Assembly (NCBI GenBank): GCA_022571515.1
Contig: JACZXQ010000001.1
Location: forward strand, 186,001-250,000
DNA length: 64,000 bases
Direction of reading: 5' to 3'
Origin: Gemmatimonadota bacterium
Lineage (GTDB): Bacteria > Gemmatimonadota > Gemmatimonadetes > Longimicrobiales > Gaopeijiaceae
Part shown: positions 48,389 to 59,271 of the stretch, in pieces
How the letters are laid out: every line of letters starts with the position of its first letter
Position numbering within the stretch: position 1 is the stretch's first letter
Notes under the pieces: model-generated
What the model saw: the letters and a program-made list of their open reading frames with translations, nothing else
The model's database searches: none
What the model was told of the DNA's origin: nothing
Position numbers and translations under genes: made by a program

Positions 48389-50187
48389 CAGGCCCCCTTC
48401 CTCGCGAAGGGGTCTTCGAATGCCCACATGAGGATACACACGCCTACATAGGAGAGGCCGATAACCGGAGCCCACCACTTCCCGGTCATCACCAGACCCC
48501 ACGTGAGTGCCACGCCAAAGGCCAACAGGATCGGCATGTACGAGGAGTTGGGCATGACCGGCTCCACGTCGGGCACCTTGAGCGTCACCGCCTCGATCTC
48601 CCGCCGCTCCTCTTCCCTCCACAGGGGCTCACGACTCCTCACCGTCGGAATCTCGGCGAAGTTGTAGTGAGGCGGAGGCGACGGGATGGACCACTCGAGC
48701 GTCGCGGCGTTCCAGGGGTTGGGCCCGGCCGGCTCACCTGAAATGGCGCTCTTGATGATCGTGTACACCAGGATCAGCGCGCTCAGGGCAAAGATGAACG
48801 CGCCGATGGTCGAGAGCATGTTGGGCAATGCGATGTTGAGTTCGGCCGCGTACGTCCACGTCCTCCGCGGCATCCCGTAGATCCCGCTGATATGCATCGG
48901 GAAGAAGGTCAGGTTGAACCCGACGAAGTAGGTCCAGAAGTTGATCTTGCCGAGTCGCTCGTCCATGAAGCGGCCGGTAACCTTCGGGAACCAGTAGTAG
49001 AGCCCCGCGAACAAGCCCATCATCACGCCGCCGGCCACGACGTAGTGGAAGTGCGCCACCACGAAGTGTGTGTCGTGCTGCTGGAGATCGATGGGCGCCG
49101 AAGCGTGCATGATGCCAGACAGCCCGCCGAGCGTGAAGATTGCCAACAGGCCGATGCAGTACAGCATCGCGGTGGTGAACCGGATCTGCCCGCCCCACAT
49201 CGTGGCGATCCAGTTGCAGATCTTCACGCCGGTCGGGATGGCGATGATCATCGTGCTCGCCACGAAGAACGCGTCCGCGATGGGACCCAAGCCCGTGGTG
49301 AACATGTGATGGCTCCACACGCCCCAGCCTAGGAAACCGATCATGATGCCCGCGTAAACGACGATCGGATACCCGAACAGCGGCTTCCTCGAGAACGTCG
49401 GGATCACGTCGGAGATCACACCGAACGACGGAAGAATCAGGATGTAGACCTCCGGATGTCCGAAGATCCAGAACAGGTGCTGCCAGAGAATCGGGTCTCC
49501 TCCGGCCATCGGCTGGTAGAAGTTGGCGCCGAAGAAACGGTCGAACGCGAGGAGGATCAGAGCCACGGCCAGCACGGGGAGCGCGGTCACCAGGATGAAG
49601 CTGGTGACGAGTGTCATCCATGTGAACAAGGGCATGCGCATGAGCTTCATGCCCGGCGCCCTGAGGTTGATGATGGTCGTGATGAAGTTGACGCCACCCA
49701 TGATCGAACTGATACCCAGGATCGACAGGCCCAGCAGCCAGAAGTCCACGTTGTGCCCGGGCGAAAACTGGCTCGACGTGAGGTTGGCGTACGCCACCCA
49801 ACTCGTGTTCGGCGCCGCACCGAACAAGAAGCTGGAATTCAGGAAGATCCCGCCGAAAAGAAAGGTCCAGTACGACAGCGCGTTCAGCCGCGGGAACGCC
49901 ACGTCCCGTGCGCCGATCTGCAACGGCACGATAAAATTGAAGAAGGCCACCGCCATCGGCATGGCCACCAGGAAGATCATGGTGGTGCCGTGCATGGTGA
50001 ACATCTGGCTGTAGGTCTCTGCCGAGATGAAATCGTTCTCGGGCCGCCACAACTGGATGCGGATCACCAGCGCCTCGACTCCGGCGATGACAAAAAACAC
50101 CAACGCCGTCACGAAGTACATGACGCCGATCCGCTTGTGATCGACGGTCGTGATCCAGCTCCAAATACCGTTGTTGTGTGCCGACAT
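48388..50187 (-). CDS. coxA: Cytochrome c oxidase subunit I (caa3 operon)
   Basis: This is a 599-residue protein with twelve core TM helices plus two C-terminal ones. Ligands are in T-M-H-G-T (haem a), G-H-P-E-V-Y-I-L-I-L-P (CuB His and cross-linked Tyr), W-S-H-H-M (CuB), and H-D-T-H-F-V-V-A-H-F-H-Y (haem a3 and a). The Glu in GHPEVY indicates an A1-type enzyme. The C-terminal extension (W-A-F-E-D-P-F-A) is typical of caa3 oxidases. It follows coxB after 5 nt. Sequence differs substantially from coxA at 14157-15926. Confidence 0.96.
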   Translation of the reverse strand: MSAHNNGIWSWITTVDHKRIGVMYFVTALVFFVIAGVEALVIRIQLWRPENDFISAETYSQMFTMHGTTMIFLVAMPMAVAFFNFIVPLQIGARDVAFPRLNALSYWTFLFGGIFLNSSFLFGAAPNTSWVAYANLTSSQFSPGHNVDFWLLGLSILGISSIMGGVNFITTIINLRAPGMKLMRMPLFTWMTLVTSFILVTALPVLAVALILLAFDRFFGANFYQPMAGGDPILWQHLFWIFGHPEVYILILPSFGVISDVIPTFSRKPLFGYPIVVYAGIMIGFLGWGVWSHHMFTTGLGPIADAFFVASTMIIAIPTGVKICNWIATMWGGQIRFTTAMLYCIGLLAIFTLGGLSGIMHASAPIDLQQHDTHFVVAHFHYVVAGGVMMGLFAGLYYWFPKVTGRFMDERLGKINFWTYFVGFNLTFFPMHISGIYGMPRRTWTYAAELNIALPNMLSTIGAFIFALSALILVYTIIKSAISGEPAGPNPWNAATLEWSIPSPPPHYNFAEIPTVRSREPLWREEERREIEAVTLKVPDVEPVMPNSSYMPILLAFGVALTWGLVMTGKWWAPVIGLSYVGVCILMWAFEDPFARKGA

Positions 50188-50192
50188 CTATG

Positions 50193-51314
50193 CTATCTCA
50201 GGCTGCTCAAGTACGCGGCGATGGCCCGTATTTGGTCGTCCGTGAGGTTGGTGGGAGGAAAGCCGCCACCGCCCTCCTGCGCTCCCGGCATCTGTACGCC
50301 GGGCTTGATCGAAGCAGGGTCCTTGATCCAGCGGAAGAGGTTCTCGGGCGTATTCTCCAGGAGCCCCGCGCCGATGGTCATCCGGCCCCCGATGCGGGTG
50401 AGGTTGGGGCCCAACACGCCCACAGCCGGTGCTCCCTGAATCGCATGGCATGCGACACAGGTCGACGTGAACAGCGTCTGGCGGCCCAGCGTCACGAGCG
50501 GATCCTCCGCAGGCGTCTGTATTGTCGTGTCCTGGGGGGGCGGGGGAGCCGTTGCCGTCGCCGACGGCTCCTGCCAGTCGGCGAGCCACGCGTTGAAGTC
50601 GCTCTCGGACTCGGCGACGACCCTCATGCGCATTAGCGAGTGGCCCTCGCCGCAGAACTCGGCGCATTGGCCCAGGAACACACCGGGCTCGCGCACCGTG
50701 AAGTAGAGGTAGGTGTAGCCGCGCACCTCCCCTTCTGGACCCACACGCCGGAGCGGGTTCACGTCGCGTTTGCCGCCAAGCTGCGGGACCCAGAATGAAT
50801 GGACCACATCGGCAGAATTCATCTGCAGCGTGACCGGCCGGCCGGCCGGCAGATGAATCTCATTGGCGGTCGTGACGCCCGACTCCGGGTAACGCACCTC
50901 CCACCAGTAACGGTGGCCGATGATCTCCACGATCAGCGGGTCGCCCTCGAGTTCTGTCTGCGTCTCGAAGACAGCTCGAATGGTAGGGATGGCAATGGCG
51001 ACGACGATCAGGGCGGGTACAATGGTCCACGCGATCTCGAGACCGAGGTGCCCATGCGTCTGCTTGGGCGCCGGCCGGTTTGGGTTCTCGCGGAACCGAA
51101 TCACTACGTAAGCCAGCACACCCCAGACGACCACCAAGATCGCCAGGGTCCACACCGTCACCTGGACGTAAAGCGAGTGGATGGTCTCGGCGAAGTCGGT
51201 GCGGGGGTCGATCGAGGACTGCGGGTAGTCACCCTGACACGCACCCAGGAGCATCAGTCCGAGGAGCAGCGCTGTCAGATGGAAAAACCGAGGCCGGGCC
51301 TCAGTCGTCGGCAT
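50193..51314 (-). CDS. coxB: Cytochrome c oxidase subunit II with fused cytochrome c (caa3)
   Basis: This is a 373-residue protein. A lipoprotein-type signal (L-L-G-A-C, C26) is followed by two TM helices (about 48-72 and 96-115) and the CuA domain with H172, C217, C221, H225 and M228 (C-A-E-F-C-G-E-G-H-S-L-M). A Pro/Thr-rich linker leads to a cytochrome c domain with CVACH (C286-H290) and a candidate Met ligand in V-Q-M-P-G. The fused haem c is the defining feature of caa3 oxidases and lets them take electrons from membrane-bound or soluble c cytochromes. Its start overlaps the UPF0434 gene by 14 nt. Confidence 0.95.
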   Translation of the reverse strand: MPTTEARPRFFHLTALLLGLMLLGACQGDYPQSSIDPRTDFAETIHSLYVQVTVWTLAILVVVWGVLAYVVIRFRENPNRPAPKQTHGHLGLEIAWTIVPALIVVAIAIPTIRAVFETQTELEGDPLIVEIIGHRYWWEVRYPESGVTTANEIHLPAGRPVTLQMNSADVVHSFWVPQLGGKRDVNPLRRVGPEGEVRGYTYLYFTVREPGVFLGQCAEFCGEGHSLMRMRVVAESESDFNAWLADWQEPSATATAPPPPQDTTIQTPAEDPLVTLGRQTLFTSTCVACHAIQGAPAVGVLGPNLTRIGGRMTIGAGLLENTPENLFRWIKDPASIKPGVQMPGAQEGGGGFPPTNLTDDQIRAIAAYLSSLR

Positions 51315-51561
51315 CGAGCGCGATCGCCTCGTCGATCAGCATGATGGGGATCTCCTCCCGAACCGGGTACAGCACCTTGCCGTCCTCCCGGACCAACCCC
51401 TCCTCGATCGGTTCGCGCACTTCCTGCCCTCCCTGGTTTACCACACTTCCGGCCTCGATAGCCGAGTTGAGGCGCGTCAGAATGTCCGCTTCCGCGAGCC
51501 GCACGGGCTGACGGGTCTCCGGGCAGACCAATATCTGTAGGAGTTCAGGATCAACCATCAC
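51301..51561 (-). CDS. Trm112/UPF0434-like small protein
   Basis: This is an 86-residue protein beginning with L-L-Q-I-L-V-C-P-E-T-R-Q-P-V, the Trm112p/UPF0434 pattern, and ending P-I-M-L-I-D-E-A. The classical zinc-binding C-P-x-C pair is reduced to a single Cys here. In bacteria these proteins act as small partners or activators of methyltransferases or in cell envelope metabolism. The gene overlaps coxB, so it leads the caa3 operon. Confidence 0.85.
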   Translation of the reverse strand: MMVDPELLQILVCPETRQPVRLAEADILTRLNSAIEAGSVVNQGGQEVREPIEEGLVREDGKVLYPVREEIPIMLIDEAIALDADD

Positions 51562-51633
51562 TATCGTCGCTTTGAAAAAGAGTCTGACAAGCTAAACGAT
51601 TCTGCATTCAAAGGCGAGACGCGGAGACGGTGG

Positions 51634-52086
51634 ATGAAGCTTGCACGAATCGGGACGATTACGCTGTCCCTAGCGATCATGGGCCTCGCGGCGAAACAGG
51701 CGAGCGGGGCCCAGAGCAGGCATGCCGACGGCCTCGTGATCATCGGCTCGGACACGGTCCGCGTCGAGATCGCCTCGACTCCCGCTCAACGGAACGAGGG
51801 TCTCAAGTACCGCGAGGAGGTTCCGGACGGCACCGGTATGCTGTTCGTGTTCCAGGCCGAATCCGTGCAAAGCTTCTGGATGATGGACACGTACGTCGCA
51901 CTCGACATCGCCTACATCGACGCGAAGTTCAGGATCGTCGACATCCAGCAGATGGAGCCCCTCACCACGGACCTCCACATCAGCGCGCGGCCGGCCATGT
52001 TCGCGTTGGAGGTGCGGAAGGGGTGGTTCGAGGAGCGCGGTGTGCGTGTTGGGGATGGGGTGGAGCTGATCTTCAGCGGAGGCTGA
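51634..52086 (+). CDS. Exported DUF192 family protein
   Basis: This is a 150-residue protein with signal peptide (I-T-L-S-L-A-I-M-G-L, A-S-G-A-Q). The DUF192 (PF02643) pattern is seen: R-N-E-G-L-K-Y-R, G-M-L-F-V-F, S-F-W-M-M-D-T-Y-V-A-L-D-I-A-Y-I-D, and A-L-E-V-R-K-G-W-F. The function of the family is unknown; archaeal members are small beta-barrels. It is divergent from the UPF0434/caa3 operon, and its 3' end overlaps the convergent aminotransferase gene by 14 nt. Confidence 0.88.
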   Translation: MKLARIGTITLSLAIMGLAAKQASGAQSRHADGLVIIGSDTVRVEIASTPAQRNEGLKYREEVPDGTGMLFVFQAESVQSFWMMDTYVALDIAYIDAKFRIVDIQQMEPLTTDLHISARPAMFALEVRKGWFEERGVRVGDGVELIFSGG

Positions 52087-53230
52087 CCGCTCGAAGCGCC
52101 TCCAGCAACGCGCCCGTGTCCGCCTCGTCGTTGTAGAGGTGAGGCGAGAGTCGTAGGGCAGAGCCGCGCAGTGACGCGTGGATCGATCGCCGCTCGAGCT
52201 CGTCCTTCAACGCGACGAGATCCAACCCCTCCGGCATCCTGAGCCCGAACAGGTGATCGGACCGGTAGGCCGCGTCCTCGGTCGAGAATCCCAGCGACCG
52301 CGCCTCCTCGAGTAGGCCGCCCGTGAGGTGAGCGCAGTACTCCTGGATTCCCTCGGGCGTCCACTCGTTGACGAGCTTCAGGGCCGCAACGAGCATCGGC
52401 ACGAGGATGAAGTTGGCCCGCTCGCCCACGTCGTAGCGGATCGCTCCGGGCTGGTAGGCGTCCTGGTAGTCCACGAGGCGCTGGAAATCTTCGCTGCCCT
52501 CGCGCCCGATCCAGGTCTCCTCGAGCGGCGTGCCATCGTCGAAGCGAGGCCCGAAGTAGGCCAGCCCGATGGCGTACGGTCCGAGAAGCCACTTGTAGGC
52601 CGCAACGATTACTGCGTCGGGCTGGAGTTCGCCCACATCGAACGGTAACGCTCCGACGGATTGGGTCGCATCGACGATGAATGCCGCACCGACCTCACGG
52701 GCCCGCCGCCCCACGGCGCTCAGGTCGAAGAGCGTGCCGTCGGTCCAGTGCACATGAGGTATGGCCACCAACGCCGTGTCACCGTCGATGGCCTCCAGGA
52801 GGCGCTCGTTCCACACCTGGCCTCTGTCTCCCTCCTCGGGCGGGGCCACCGTCCGAATCTCTGCCCCGGATTCGGTGGCCCGGCGGCGCCAGGCGTAGAC
52901 GTTGCCGGGAAACTGCTCATGCAACAGCACCAGGTTCTGCCCGGCGCGGATTTCCACGTTCTTGGCTGCGATGGCGACTCCATACGAGGCGGCAGGCACG
53001 ATCGCCACGCGGTTGGGATCAGGCGCGCCCACGAGGCGAGCGAACAGCCTACGGGCTTCGTCGCTCTCGTCGAAGAAGTCCGTGTTGTGTGTGAGGGCCG
53101 GGTAGCGCTTCCTGGCCATGCCCTCGGTGCCCGCCTCTTCCACAGCCCTGGGAAGCGGAGACATGTAGGCACAGTTCAGATAGTGGACATCGGTCGGAAG
53201 CGAGAAAGCGTCACGCTGGCAAGTGAGCAA
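52073..53230 (-). CDS. Class V aminotransferase (PLP enzyme, EgtE/desulfurase-like)
   Basis: About 385 residues are encoded if a TTG near 53230 is used. The frame is open further upstream, but homology begins around [11 protein letters not shown]. The fold type I signature A-A-Y-K-W-L-L-G-P carries the PLP lysine; [11 protein letters not shown] is the co-factor Asp region and H-V-H-W-T-D-G-T the substrate segment. The family includes isopenicillin N epimerase-like, EgtE-like and cysteine-desulfurase-like enzymes. The exact reaction cannot be chosen. No partner genes lie nearby. Confidence 0.82.
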   Translation of the reverse strand: MLTCQRDAFSLPTDVHYLNCAYMSPLPRAVEEAGTEGMARKRYPALTHNTDFFDESDEARRLFARLVGAPDPNRVAIVPAASYGVAIAAKNVEIRAGQNLVLLHEQFPGNVYAWRRRATESGAEIRTVAPPEEGDRGQVWNERLLEAIDGDTALVAIPHVHWTDGTLFDLSAVGRRAREVGAAFIVDATQSVGALPFDVGELQPDAVIVAAYKWLLGPYAIGLAYFGPRFDDGTPLEETWIGREGSEDFQRLVDYQDAYQPGAIRYDVGERANFILVPMLVAALKLVNEWTPEGIQEYCAHLTGGLLEEARSLGFSTEDAAYRSDHLFGLRMPEGLDLVALKDELERRSIHASLRGSALRLSPHLYNDEADTGALLEALRAVSLR

Positions 53231-53369
53231 CTGGCACCAGAGCCTCCATGGGTGTGAATGGGGCTGGCCGCGCCCCGCGCTCACCACTCTACTCGTCGCG
53301 GACCTCGGCCTGCAAGCCGGGAGGGCATCCGGTCGCCGAGCACCGTTGCACCCCTCGGAGCATCGACGC

Positions 53370-53882
53370 ATGGTTCAGCAGATGCCCGACGCTTCAGATC
53401 CTGATTTCCTTTCGCTTCAAGAGGCCCTGGTCGGTCGGTACTCCCTCGAGCGGGAAGTCGGCCGCGGCGGGATGGGTATCGTCTACCTCGCTCACGAGGT
53501 CGCGCTGGACCGACCGGTAGCGCTCAAACTCTTGCCGCCAGAGTACGCTGCGCAGCCTGCTCTCAGGGAGCGCTTCCTGCGCGAGGCCCGCACGGCGGCC
53601 CTGGCGGGCTGGAGGCTACCAGACGCCATCGCGACGATTTACGGCATAACCGTAGGCGCCGCGATGCTGACCGTTGTCCCCGCCGGACTCGTCGCAGCCG
53701 CCCGGCACGAGTTCCACTGCGGTGTCCGTGGAGAGCAGTGGCTCAGGTTCTGGAAGAGCCGCCTGGGGCGCTGGATCTTCAAGCTGGGAGGCCTGGGACT
53801 CGAGCGGCTACTGGCCGGTAGCGAAGAGGTGGAGCGACTACTGAACGAGCGGCGAGCGTCCGCTCAGAGGCCCAGCCAGTAG
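53370..53882 (+). pseudogene. Serine/threonine kinase gene reduced to its two ends
   Basis: This is an in-frame 170-residue product. The N-terminus is a bacterial Ser/Thr kinase start: [26 protein letters not shown] with glycine loop, and V-A-L-K-L-L with the ATP lysine. Near 53600, just after F-L-R-E-A-R-T-A-A, the sequence jumps to a membrane-proximal C-terminal region ([28 protein letters not shown]). The catalytic HRD and DFG parts are missing, so kinase activity is lost. The same head-plus-tail structure occurs in other genes here. Its 3' end overlaps the DUF5916 gene by 19 nt. Confidence 0.8.
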
Positions 53883-56605
53883 TTGACCTTGACGATGAAA
53901 CGGTCGTCCGACGGCGCGTCGAACAGCGCCCCGATGTCGCGGCCCAAGTCGAAGTCGCCGATGTCCTCGCGGCCGAGCTGGCGCCGTTGCCACACCAGGA
54001 AGATCGTCGAGCCCGGACGATACTCCCACCGGAGCACCGCGTTGCCCACGAGCGAACGCTGGATGAAGTCGCGGTCCGAGAACGAGGCGTCCGCGACACC
54101 GTCGCCGTCGAAGTCCAGGTACTGGGTGTCGGCGTCCTGGCAGATCTTGCCGCCCTGGCAGAGCACGTCCTCGCCCGACGCCGAGAAAGCGCCGGCCTGG
54201 AAAGTCTCGAAGTCGAACGTCTCCGGTGCGAGCAGTTGTTTGTACGACAAGTAATCCACCGCCGATATCAACGGCTGCGCGTACAACTGGAGCGTCAGGT
54301 CCGGCGTGAACGACACGTCGAGCCGCGTCTCCATGGAGAACGACGTGCGGTCGAGGTCGGCGAAGATGTACCGCCGGCCGAACGTGGGCCCGAAAGCGAG
54401 GATGTCCGTCGAGGTCACGTACTGCGCCCCGTTCGTCTCCTTCGTAAACTGCGGCTTGACGCTCAGCTCCAAGCGTGGTGACGGACGGAGGGTCACGTTC
54501 AGTCCGGTCTTGAATTGGTTGCCGATGCCGTCGCGTCCCCGCGCCACGTTCACGTTGGCCCCCATGCTCAAGCGGGCCCTCTTGTCCGTGCTCAGGCGGA
54601 TCTCGCCACTCACCTTGCCGGGCTTGGCGGTGAGCGGCCCGCCCCGTGTAGCCGACCGGCTCACCAGGTCTGGGGTGTACGTGCCGTTCAGGTTCAGCTC
54701 CCAGTAGTTCAGGAACTCGAACTTGTTGCGAAGCGATGCCGAGCCGCTCACATGGGCTCGGCTCCAGCTGCCGAAGGACCACACGTCGTCCAGCGCCTCG
54801 TGCATCCAGTTGTGGAACGTGAAAAACGTGAGGTTGTAGCTCCGGAACAGACTGCCGGGCTCGATCTCCTTGTAGGTCACCATGGCGCCCGCATCCAGTA
54901 CTTCGCTGCGCCGTGAGAAACCCAGGTCGTTGATCTCGAACCCGGGGGTCACTTCGGCCGCCCAGATTGCGCCGGTCCAGTGCCGTCCGCTCCGTCGCGC
55001 GAACGCCACCCGCCAGTCCACGCCCGTCATCGTCGTGGCCGTCGGGTCCAATCCCAACCGCGTGGCATCGGGGCGCTGGAAGTAGTGGTTGTTGGACCGC
55101 TGGATCCGCGTGATGGCCGTCGAGTCGCCGCGAATATGGCTTCCGGCGAAGAAGCCGGTGAGGGCCCACTCGCGGTCTCCCCACTGGAACTCGAAGTCGA
55201 TCCCCGCGTTGAACGCGGTCGATGTGAGGAAGTCGAACGATCCATCCTCGGGCAGATCGCGCTGGAGGGCCGTGAAAATCCCGCCGATCTGAGATGCGCC
55301 GCCGCCAAAATCCTGCGTCACACGCACGACACCGAAGTGCGTCCGTGGCTCGGCCAGGAACTCGTCTTGCCTGCCCTCGTCCTCGAAGTATGCCACACCT
55401 TTCTCGGCCTGGGTGACGGCGCCGAGGACGCCAACGGACAGACCACCCGACGTACGACCCGAGATCTTTGCGGCGCCGAGGATGGTGGCGGCGGCCGTAA
55501 CGTCGGTGAAATCGGCCCCGCTCGGAGCGTCGCCCTGCGGCGACCGGCCCACCCTGCGGCTGTAGAAGAGCTGGTTCTGGCGTCCCGACAGATTGAAGTC
55601 GAACACGCGGGCGTCCTCCACGAAGAACGGACGCCGCTCCTGTAAGAACGTCTCGAACGCCGATAGGTTGATGACCGCCGGATCGGCTTCGACCTGGCCG
55701 AAGTCCGGGTTGACGGTCGCGTCGAGCGTGAAGTTCGCCGAGAGCCCATAGCTCAACTCGACACCCGTGCGGCCAGACATCTCGGAACCGTCGAAGAACG
55801 GGTCGCCTTCCTCGGATGGCCCCACGTGCGAACTGCTGAGCACGTACGGGAGGACCTCCAAGCGGCGGGCGTTCTTGCGAGCCTCGACGCCCCGGAGGAT
55901 GCCGAACTGGCTGACCGTGCCCCGTTGAAGCCGAGACAGAAGCGCGAAAAATGTGCGCTCGTTGTGGCGAAGCTGGCGGCGAGCGAAATTGATGCCCCAG
56001 GTTTGCAACGAATCGCTCGCCTCATACCGGATTTGCGAGAGAGGAATGCGGATTTCGGCGGTCCAGCCTCCGTCGTCCAGGGTCACCTCCGACTCCCATA
56101 CGGCATCCCAGGCCCGGTCCTGCTTCTCGTCGTCGTAGAGGTAGCTGTCGGATTGGACGTTGGCAGCGCTGACGCGGAAAACGTAGCCCGTGCGCCGGTC
56201 CATGTTCGGGTCGAAGGCCACCTCGAAGAAGTCGTACTGACCCTCGCTGTCCCGTCGAACAAGTTGGGCCGCGATGGAGGCCGCGTCACTGTCCACCATG
56301 CGCGCGCCGATGTAGATCGCATCGGGCCCGAATAGCACACGGACCTGAGTGTCTTCTATGGCCGGGTTTCCTTCGACCGGTTCCTGTTGAATGAAGCCGC
56401 TGGCGACCTCAGCGTTCAGCCACGCCTCTTCGTCCAGCCGGCCATCCAGTCGAATGTCGCCGACCACCGTGCCCGCGGAGACCTCGGCGGTCTTCGAGGC
56501 GAGCTCCCGCGCGGCATCGGAGTCCTCCTCCGCCAACTGCTGGGCGCCGAGCGCAGCCGGCCCAAAAGCTAGGAGCGTTATCCATATCAATGATCGACGG
56601 CTCAT
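53864..56605 (-). CDS. DUF5916 outer-membrane-type protein with CBM9-like domain
   Basis: The start at 56605 gives 913 residues; ATG 56632 is a second option with a good SD. A signal peptide ([13 protein letters not shown]) is followed by a CBM9-like beta-sandwich ([12 protein letters not shown], then [13 protein letters not shown]). After that comes the DUF5916 part, with [14 protein letters not shown], and many alternating strands ending in an aromatic C-terminal strand (V-K-V-N-Y-W-L-G-L), which suggests an outer-membrane barrel. Such proteins are common in Gemmatimonadota and Bacteroidota. The substrate is unknown. Confidence 0.88.
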   Translation of the reverse strand: MSRRSLIWITLLAFGPAALGAQQLAEEDSDAARELASKTAEVSAGTVVGDIRLDGRLDEEAWLNAEVASGFIQQEPVEGNPAIEDTQVRVLFGPDAIYIGARMVDSDAASIAAQLVRRDSEGQYDFFEVAFDPNMDRRTGYVFRVSAANVQSDSYLYDDEKQDRAWDAVWESEVTLDDGGWTAEIRIPLSQIRYEASDSLQTWGINFARRQLRHNERTFFALLSRLQRGTVSQFGILRGVEARKNARRLEVLPYVLSSSHVGPSEEGDPFFDGSEMSGRTGVELSYGLSANFTLDATVNPDFGQVEADPAVINLSAFETFLQERRPFFVEDARVFDFNLSGRQNQLFYSRRVGRSPQGDAPSGADFTDVTAAATILGAAKISGRTSGGLSVGVLGAVTQAEKGVAYFEDEGRQDEFLAEPRTHFGVVRVTQDFGGGASQIGGIFTALQRDLPEDGSFDFLTSTAFNAGIDFEFQWGDREWALTGFFAGSHIRGDSTAITRIQRSNNHYFQRPDATRLGLDPTATTMTGVDWRVAFARRSGRHWTGAIWAAEVTPGFEINDLGFSRRSEVLDAGAMVTYKEIEPGSLFRSYNLTFFTFHNWMHEALDDVWSFGSWSRAHVSGSASLRNKFEFLNYWELNLNGTYTPDLVSRSATRGGPLTAKPGKVSGEIRLSTDKRARLSMGANVNVARGRDGIGNQFKTGLNVTLRPSPRLELSVKPQFTKETNGAQYVTSTDILAFGPTFGRRYIFADLDRTSFSMETRLDVSFTPDLTLQLYAQPLISAVDYLSYKQLLAPETFDFETFQAGAFSASGEDVLCQGGKICQDADTQYLDFDGDGVADASFSDRDFIQRSLVGNAVLRWEYRPGSTIFLVWQRRQLGREDIGDFDLGRDIGALFDAPSDDRFIVKVNYWLGL

Positions 56606-56700
56606 TCCGCACCCTGTCCATAATATGCTCATACCCACCCCAAACCTCGGCCGGGTGGGCCTGTTTCCATTAACCAAGACACTCTTCCGGCCAAAAACGC

Positions 56701-58529
56701 TCAATCGCTTCGCTGCCAAAAGATCGCCAGCAGAACCGCGATTCCGACGCCGTCCGTGGCCAGGCCAGGAAAGATAAGTGCAACCGCACTTCCAGTCAGG
56801 GCTGCACGCGCTAGCAGACCGAGCGGTTTGCGAGCGAACCCCATGGTCGCGGCGGCCAAGGCGGTTACGCCCGCCGACCCGGTGAGAACGGCCAGAACGA
56901 CCTCGAAGGGCGACCCCACGAGCAGCAGCGGCGGGCCATAAACGAACATGAACGGCACCAGGAAGCCGGCCGCCGCGAGGACCATGGCGGACAGGGCGGT
57001 CCGCAACGCGGGAGCGTCGGCGATCCCGGCCGCGGCGTATGCCGCGAGGGACACCGGCGGGGTGACGTTGGAGATCGCACCGAAGTAGAAGATGAAAAGG
57101 TGCGCCGAGAGGAGGGGCACGCCCAGCTCCGTCAGCGCGGGGGCGCCCAGAGCTGCCAACACCACGTACGCCGCGGTGGTCGGAAGGCCCATTCCCAATA
57201 CGATGGAGCCGGCCGCGGTGAGGAGCAGGGCAGCGAAGAGGTGACCACCCGAGAGCGTGATGATCAACTCGGACCATGCGGAGCCCAATGCCGGTGAGCG
57301 AGGCCACGCCCACTACTGATCCCCGCAGCCGCGCACGCCGCGGCGACCTGTACGGCTCCGCGCGCGGCCGAGCGCACGGCATCGAGAACCTGCCTTGCCC
57401 TCAGGCGGGTCTCAGCGCGGAGCAGCGTCACCGCGAAGCCGCTCACCACTCCCCAAAAAGCCGCCCGCATGGGTGAACGACCCATGGCCAGGATTACCAC
57501 GATGATGAGTAGCGGTCCGAGTAGGTGCACTCGTGGAAGAATGGCCTCGCGCTCGCCGGAGGGGGCGGCATCGAGCCCCATGCGAGCCGCGCGGAAGTGG
57601 ATGGCCATCAACAGGGCCACGTAGTACAAGAGCGCCGGGATCGCGGCCGCAGCCGCTATCTGCGTGTACGGAAGGTTCGTCCAGGTCGCCATGATGAACG
57701 CGCCCGCGCCCATGATCGGCGGCATGAGCTGCCCGCCCGTACTGGCCGCCGCCTCGATGGCACCCGCGAAGTGCGGCTTGAAGCCCGCGCGCCGCATGAG
57801 CGGAATCGTGAACGTCCCGGTGGTGACGACGTTGGCGACCGCACTCCCCGACAGAGAGCCCATGAACGCGCTCGCCACCGCCGCGGTCTTGGCCGGTCCG
57901 CCGCGCGTGCGACCCGCCACACGGTCAGCCAGACCGATGAGGAGTGCGCCTCCTCCGGCAACGTCGAGCACGGCGCCGAACAGCACGAATAAGTACACGA
58001 AGTCGGCCGATACACCGAGCGGGACACCCCATATCCCCTCGGTGGACAGGTAGAGGTGCTCGACCAGGCGGGTAGGCCCATATCCGCGATGGGCCAGGAA
58101 ACCCGGCAGGTATGGTCCCAGAGACGCGTACGCGAGTGCTAAGAGGCAGACGGCCACAAGCCCCCACCCCGTCGTCCGCCGGGCCAACTCCAGGACCACG
58201 AGGATGCCGATCACGCCCCCCACGAGATCCAGCGTGGTCGGCAGTCCAGCCCTGCGCACGAGGGCCTGGTGCTGGGTGATGATGTAGAGACAGGAGAAGA
58301 GCGCGGCCGAGGCGAGCAGCACAGCCAATACCTGTTGCCAACCGCGCCGGTTCGCAACCCGTACCCCCACACCCATGAAACCCAAGACGGCCATGAACGC
58401 GAGGTGCGCGGGCCGCTGAACCAGTGCGGTGAACGGCGACACCCCCGCCGCGAAGAGGTGAAAGAGGGCCGCGGCGATCGCCACGGCGGGCACGATCATT
58501 CGGAGCATGCGACCAGAATGCTCGAGCAT
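56701..58529 (-). pseudogene. Fused TRAP transporter permease gene with two frameshifts
   Basis: Three consecutive frames make one TRAP (4TM/12TM fusion) permease. The N-terminal part from ATG 58529 has TM helices, then G-S-L-S-G-S-A-V-A-N-V-V and A-S-T-G-G-Q-L-M-P-P-I-M-G, the DctM core, and runs to A-C-A-A-A-G-I. Near 57315 one surplus base shifts to V-V-G-V-A-S-L-T-G-I-G-L. Near 57280 another shifts to W-S-E-L-I-I-T-L-S-G-G-H-L, which continues through S-I-V-L-G-M-G-L-P-T-T-A-A-Y-V to the end at 56701. Both lesions look like single-base insertions about 30 nt apart. An intact version would import organic acids with a periplasmic binding protein, which is not seen in the window. Confidence 0.75.
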
Positions 58530-58557
58530 GTCGGTGCGCGCCAACCCGGGCGCGAGA

Positions 58558-59271
58558 TCAGCCTCCGAAAATGCCGAAGACCAGGGCCATGGTTACGGGG
58601 ATGAACATCACGATGACGATGGCGCTCCCCACAGTCCGCTTGGGCTCCATGACCGCAACGCCGATCCCCACGACGGCCCACGCCCAGAGGCCGAAGAGAT
58701 CGAGGAGACGCAGCACCCGCATGGGGTATCCGTCCTCCAAGAAGGGCATGAGCGTACCGACGCTCAGCAGCATGGACGCATCCTGGGCGGCGATTCGCAG
58801 CGGAAGAACGGCCAGAGTCCCCACCGCCGAGATCAGGAAGGCGTGCGCCAGCACGGCCAGGTACTGCTTGTAGCTGCCGCGATCACCCAGGAAGAAAGAA
58901 AAGATCAAGGTGAGCAGGCCCGCCATGGCGGCCGACATGACGAACCAGAACACACCACCCCCCACCATGCCGCCGATGCGTATGAAGCGAGCCATGGTCT
59001 CGAGGTTGTCGGGAGCCGGTCCTCCACGCTCGAGGATAGACTGGCGCATGGCCGCCTCGAAGATCTCGGCGGGGAGCAGAATGGCGCTCAACACCGTAAG
59101 AATCGCGCCGACAACAAGAGCTCCCGCCCAGGCAGGCTTGTCCTTCAGGCCGGCCATGAGCTCCCCGGGGCTGAAGAATACGTTCAGCACCCGAGTGGGA
59201 AGGGACGGTAGTTCAGAAGCCTCGAGCGGGCTCACCGAATCGGCGTGATCCATCGTCTCGGATTGGTCCAT
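58558..59271 (-). CDS. Yip1-family membrane protein
   Basis: This is a 237-residue protein. The start at 59271 is preferred because an SD-like GGGGG stands 6 nt before it. A polar N-terminus includes V-L-N-V-F-F-S-P-G-E-L-M-A-G-L, the usual entry of bacterial YIP1 (PF04893) proteins, and five TM helices follow. The 3' end lies 28 nt before the TRAP start. Function of the bacterial family is unclear. Confidence 0.8.
   Translation of the reverse strand: MDQSETMDHADSVSPLEASELPSLPTRVLNVFFSPGELMAGLKDKPAWAGALVVGAILTVLSAILLPAEIFEAAMRQSILERGGPAPDNLETMARFIRIGGMVGGGVFWFVMSAAMAGLLTLIFSFFLGDRGSYKQYLAVLAHAFLISAVGTLAVLPLRIAAQDASMLLSVGTLMPFLEDGYPMRVLRLLDLFGLWAWAVVGIGVAVMEPKRTVGSAIVIVMFIPVTMALVFGIFGG

Noticed and set aside
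48734-50164. A 476-codon frame on the same strand inside coxA
   Set aside because: The composition is Arg/His/Pro-rich and coxA itself has all its ligands in another frame, so this is a shadow.
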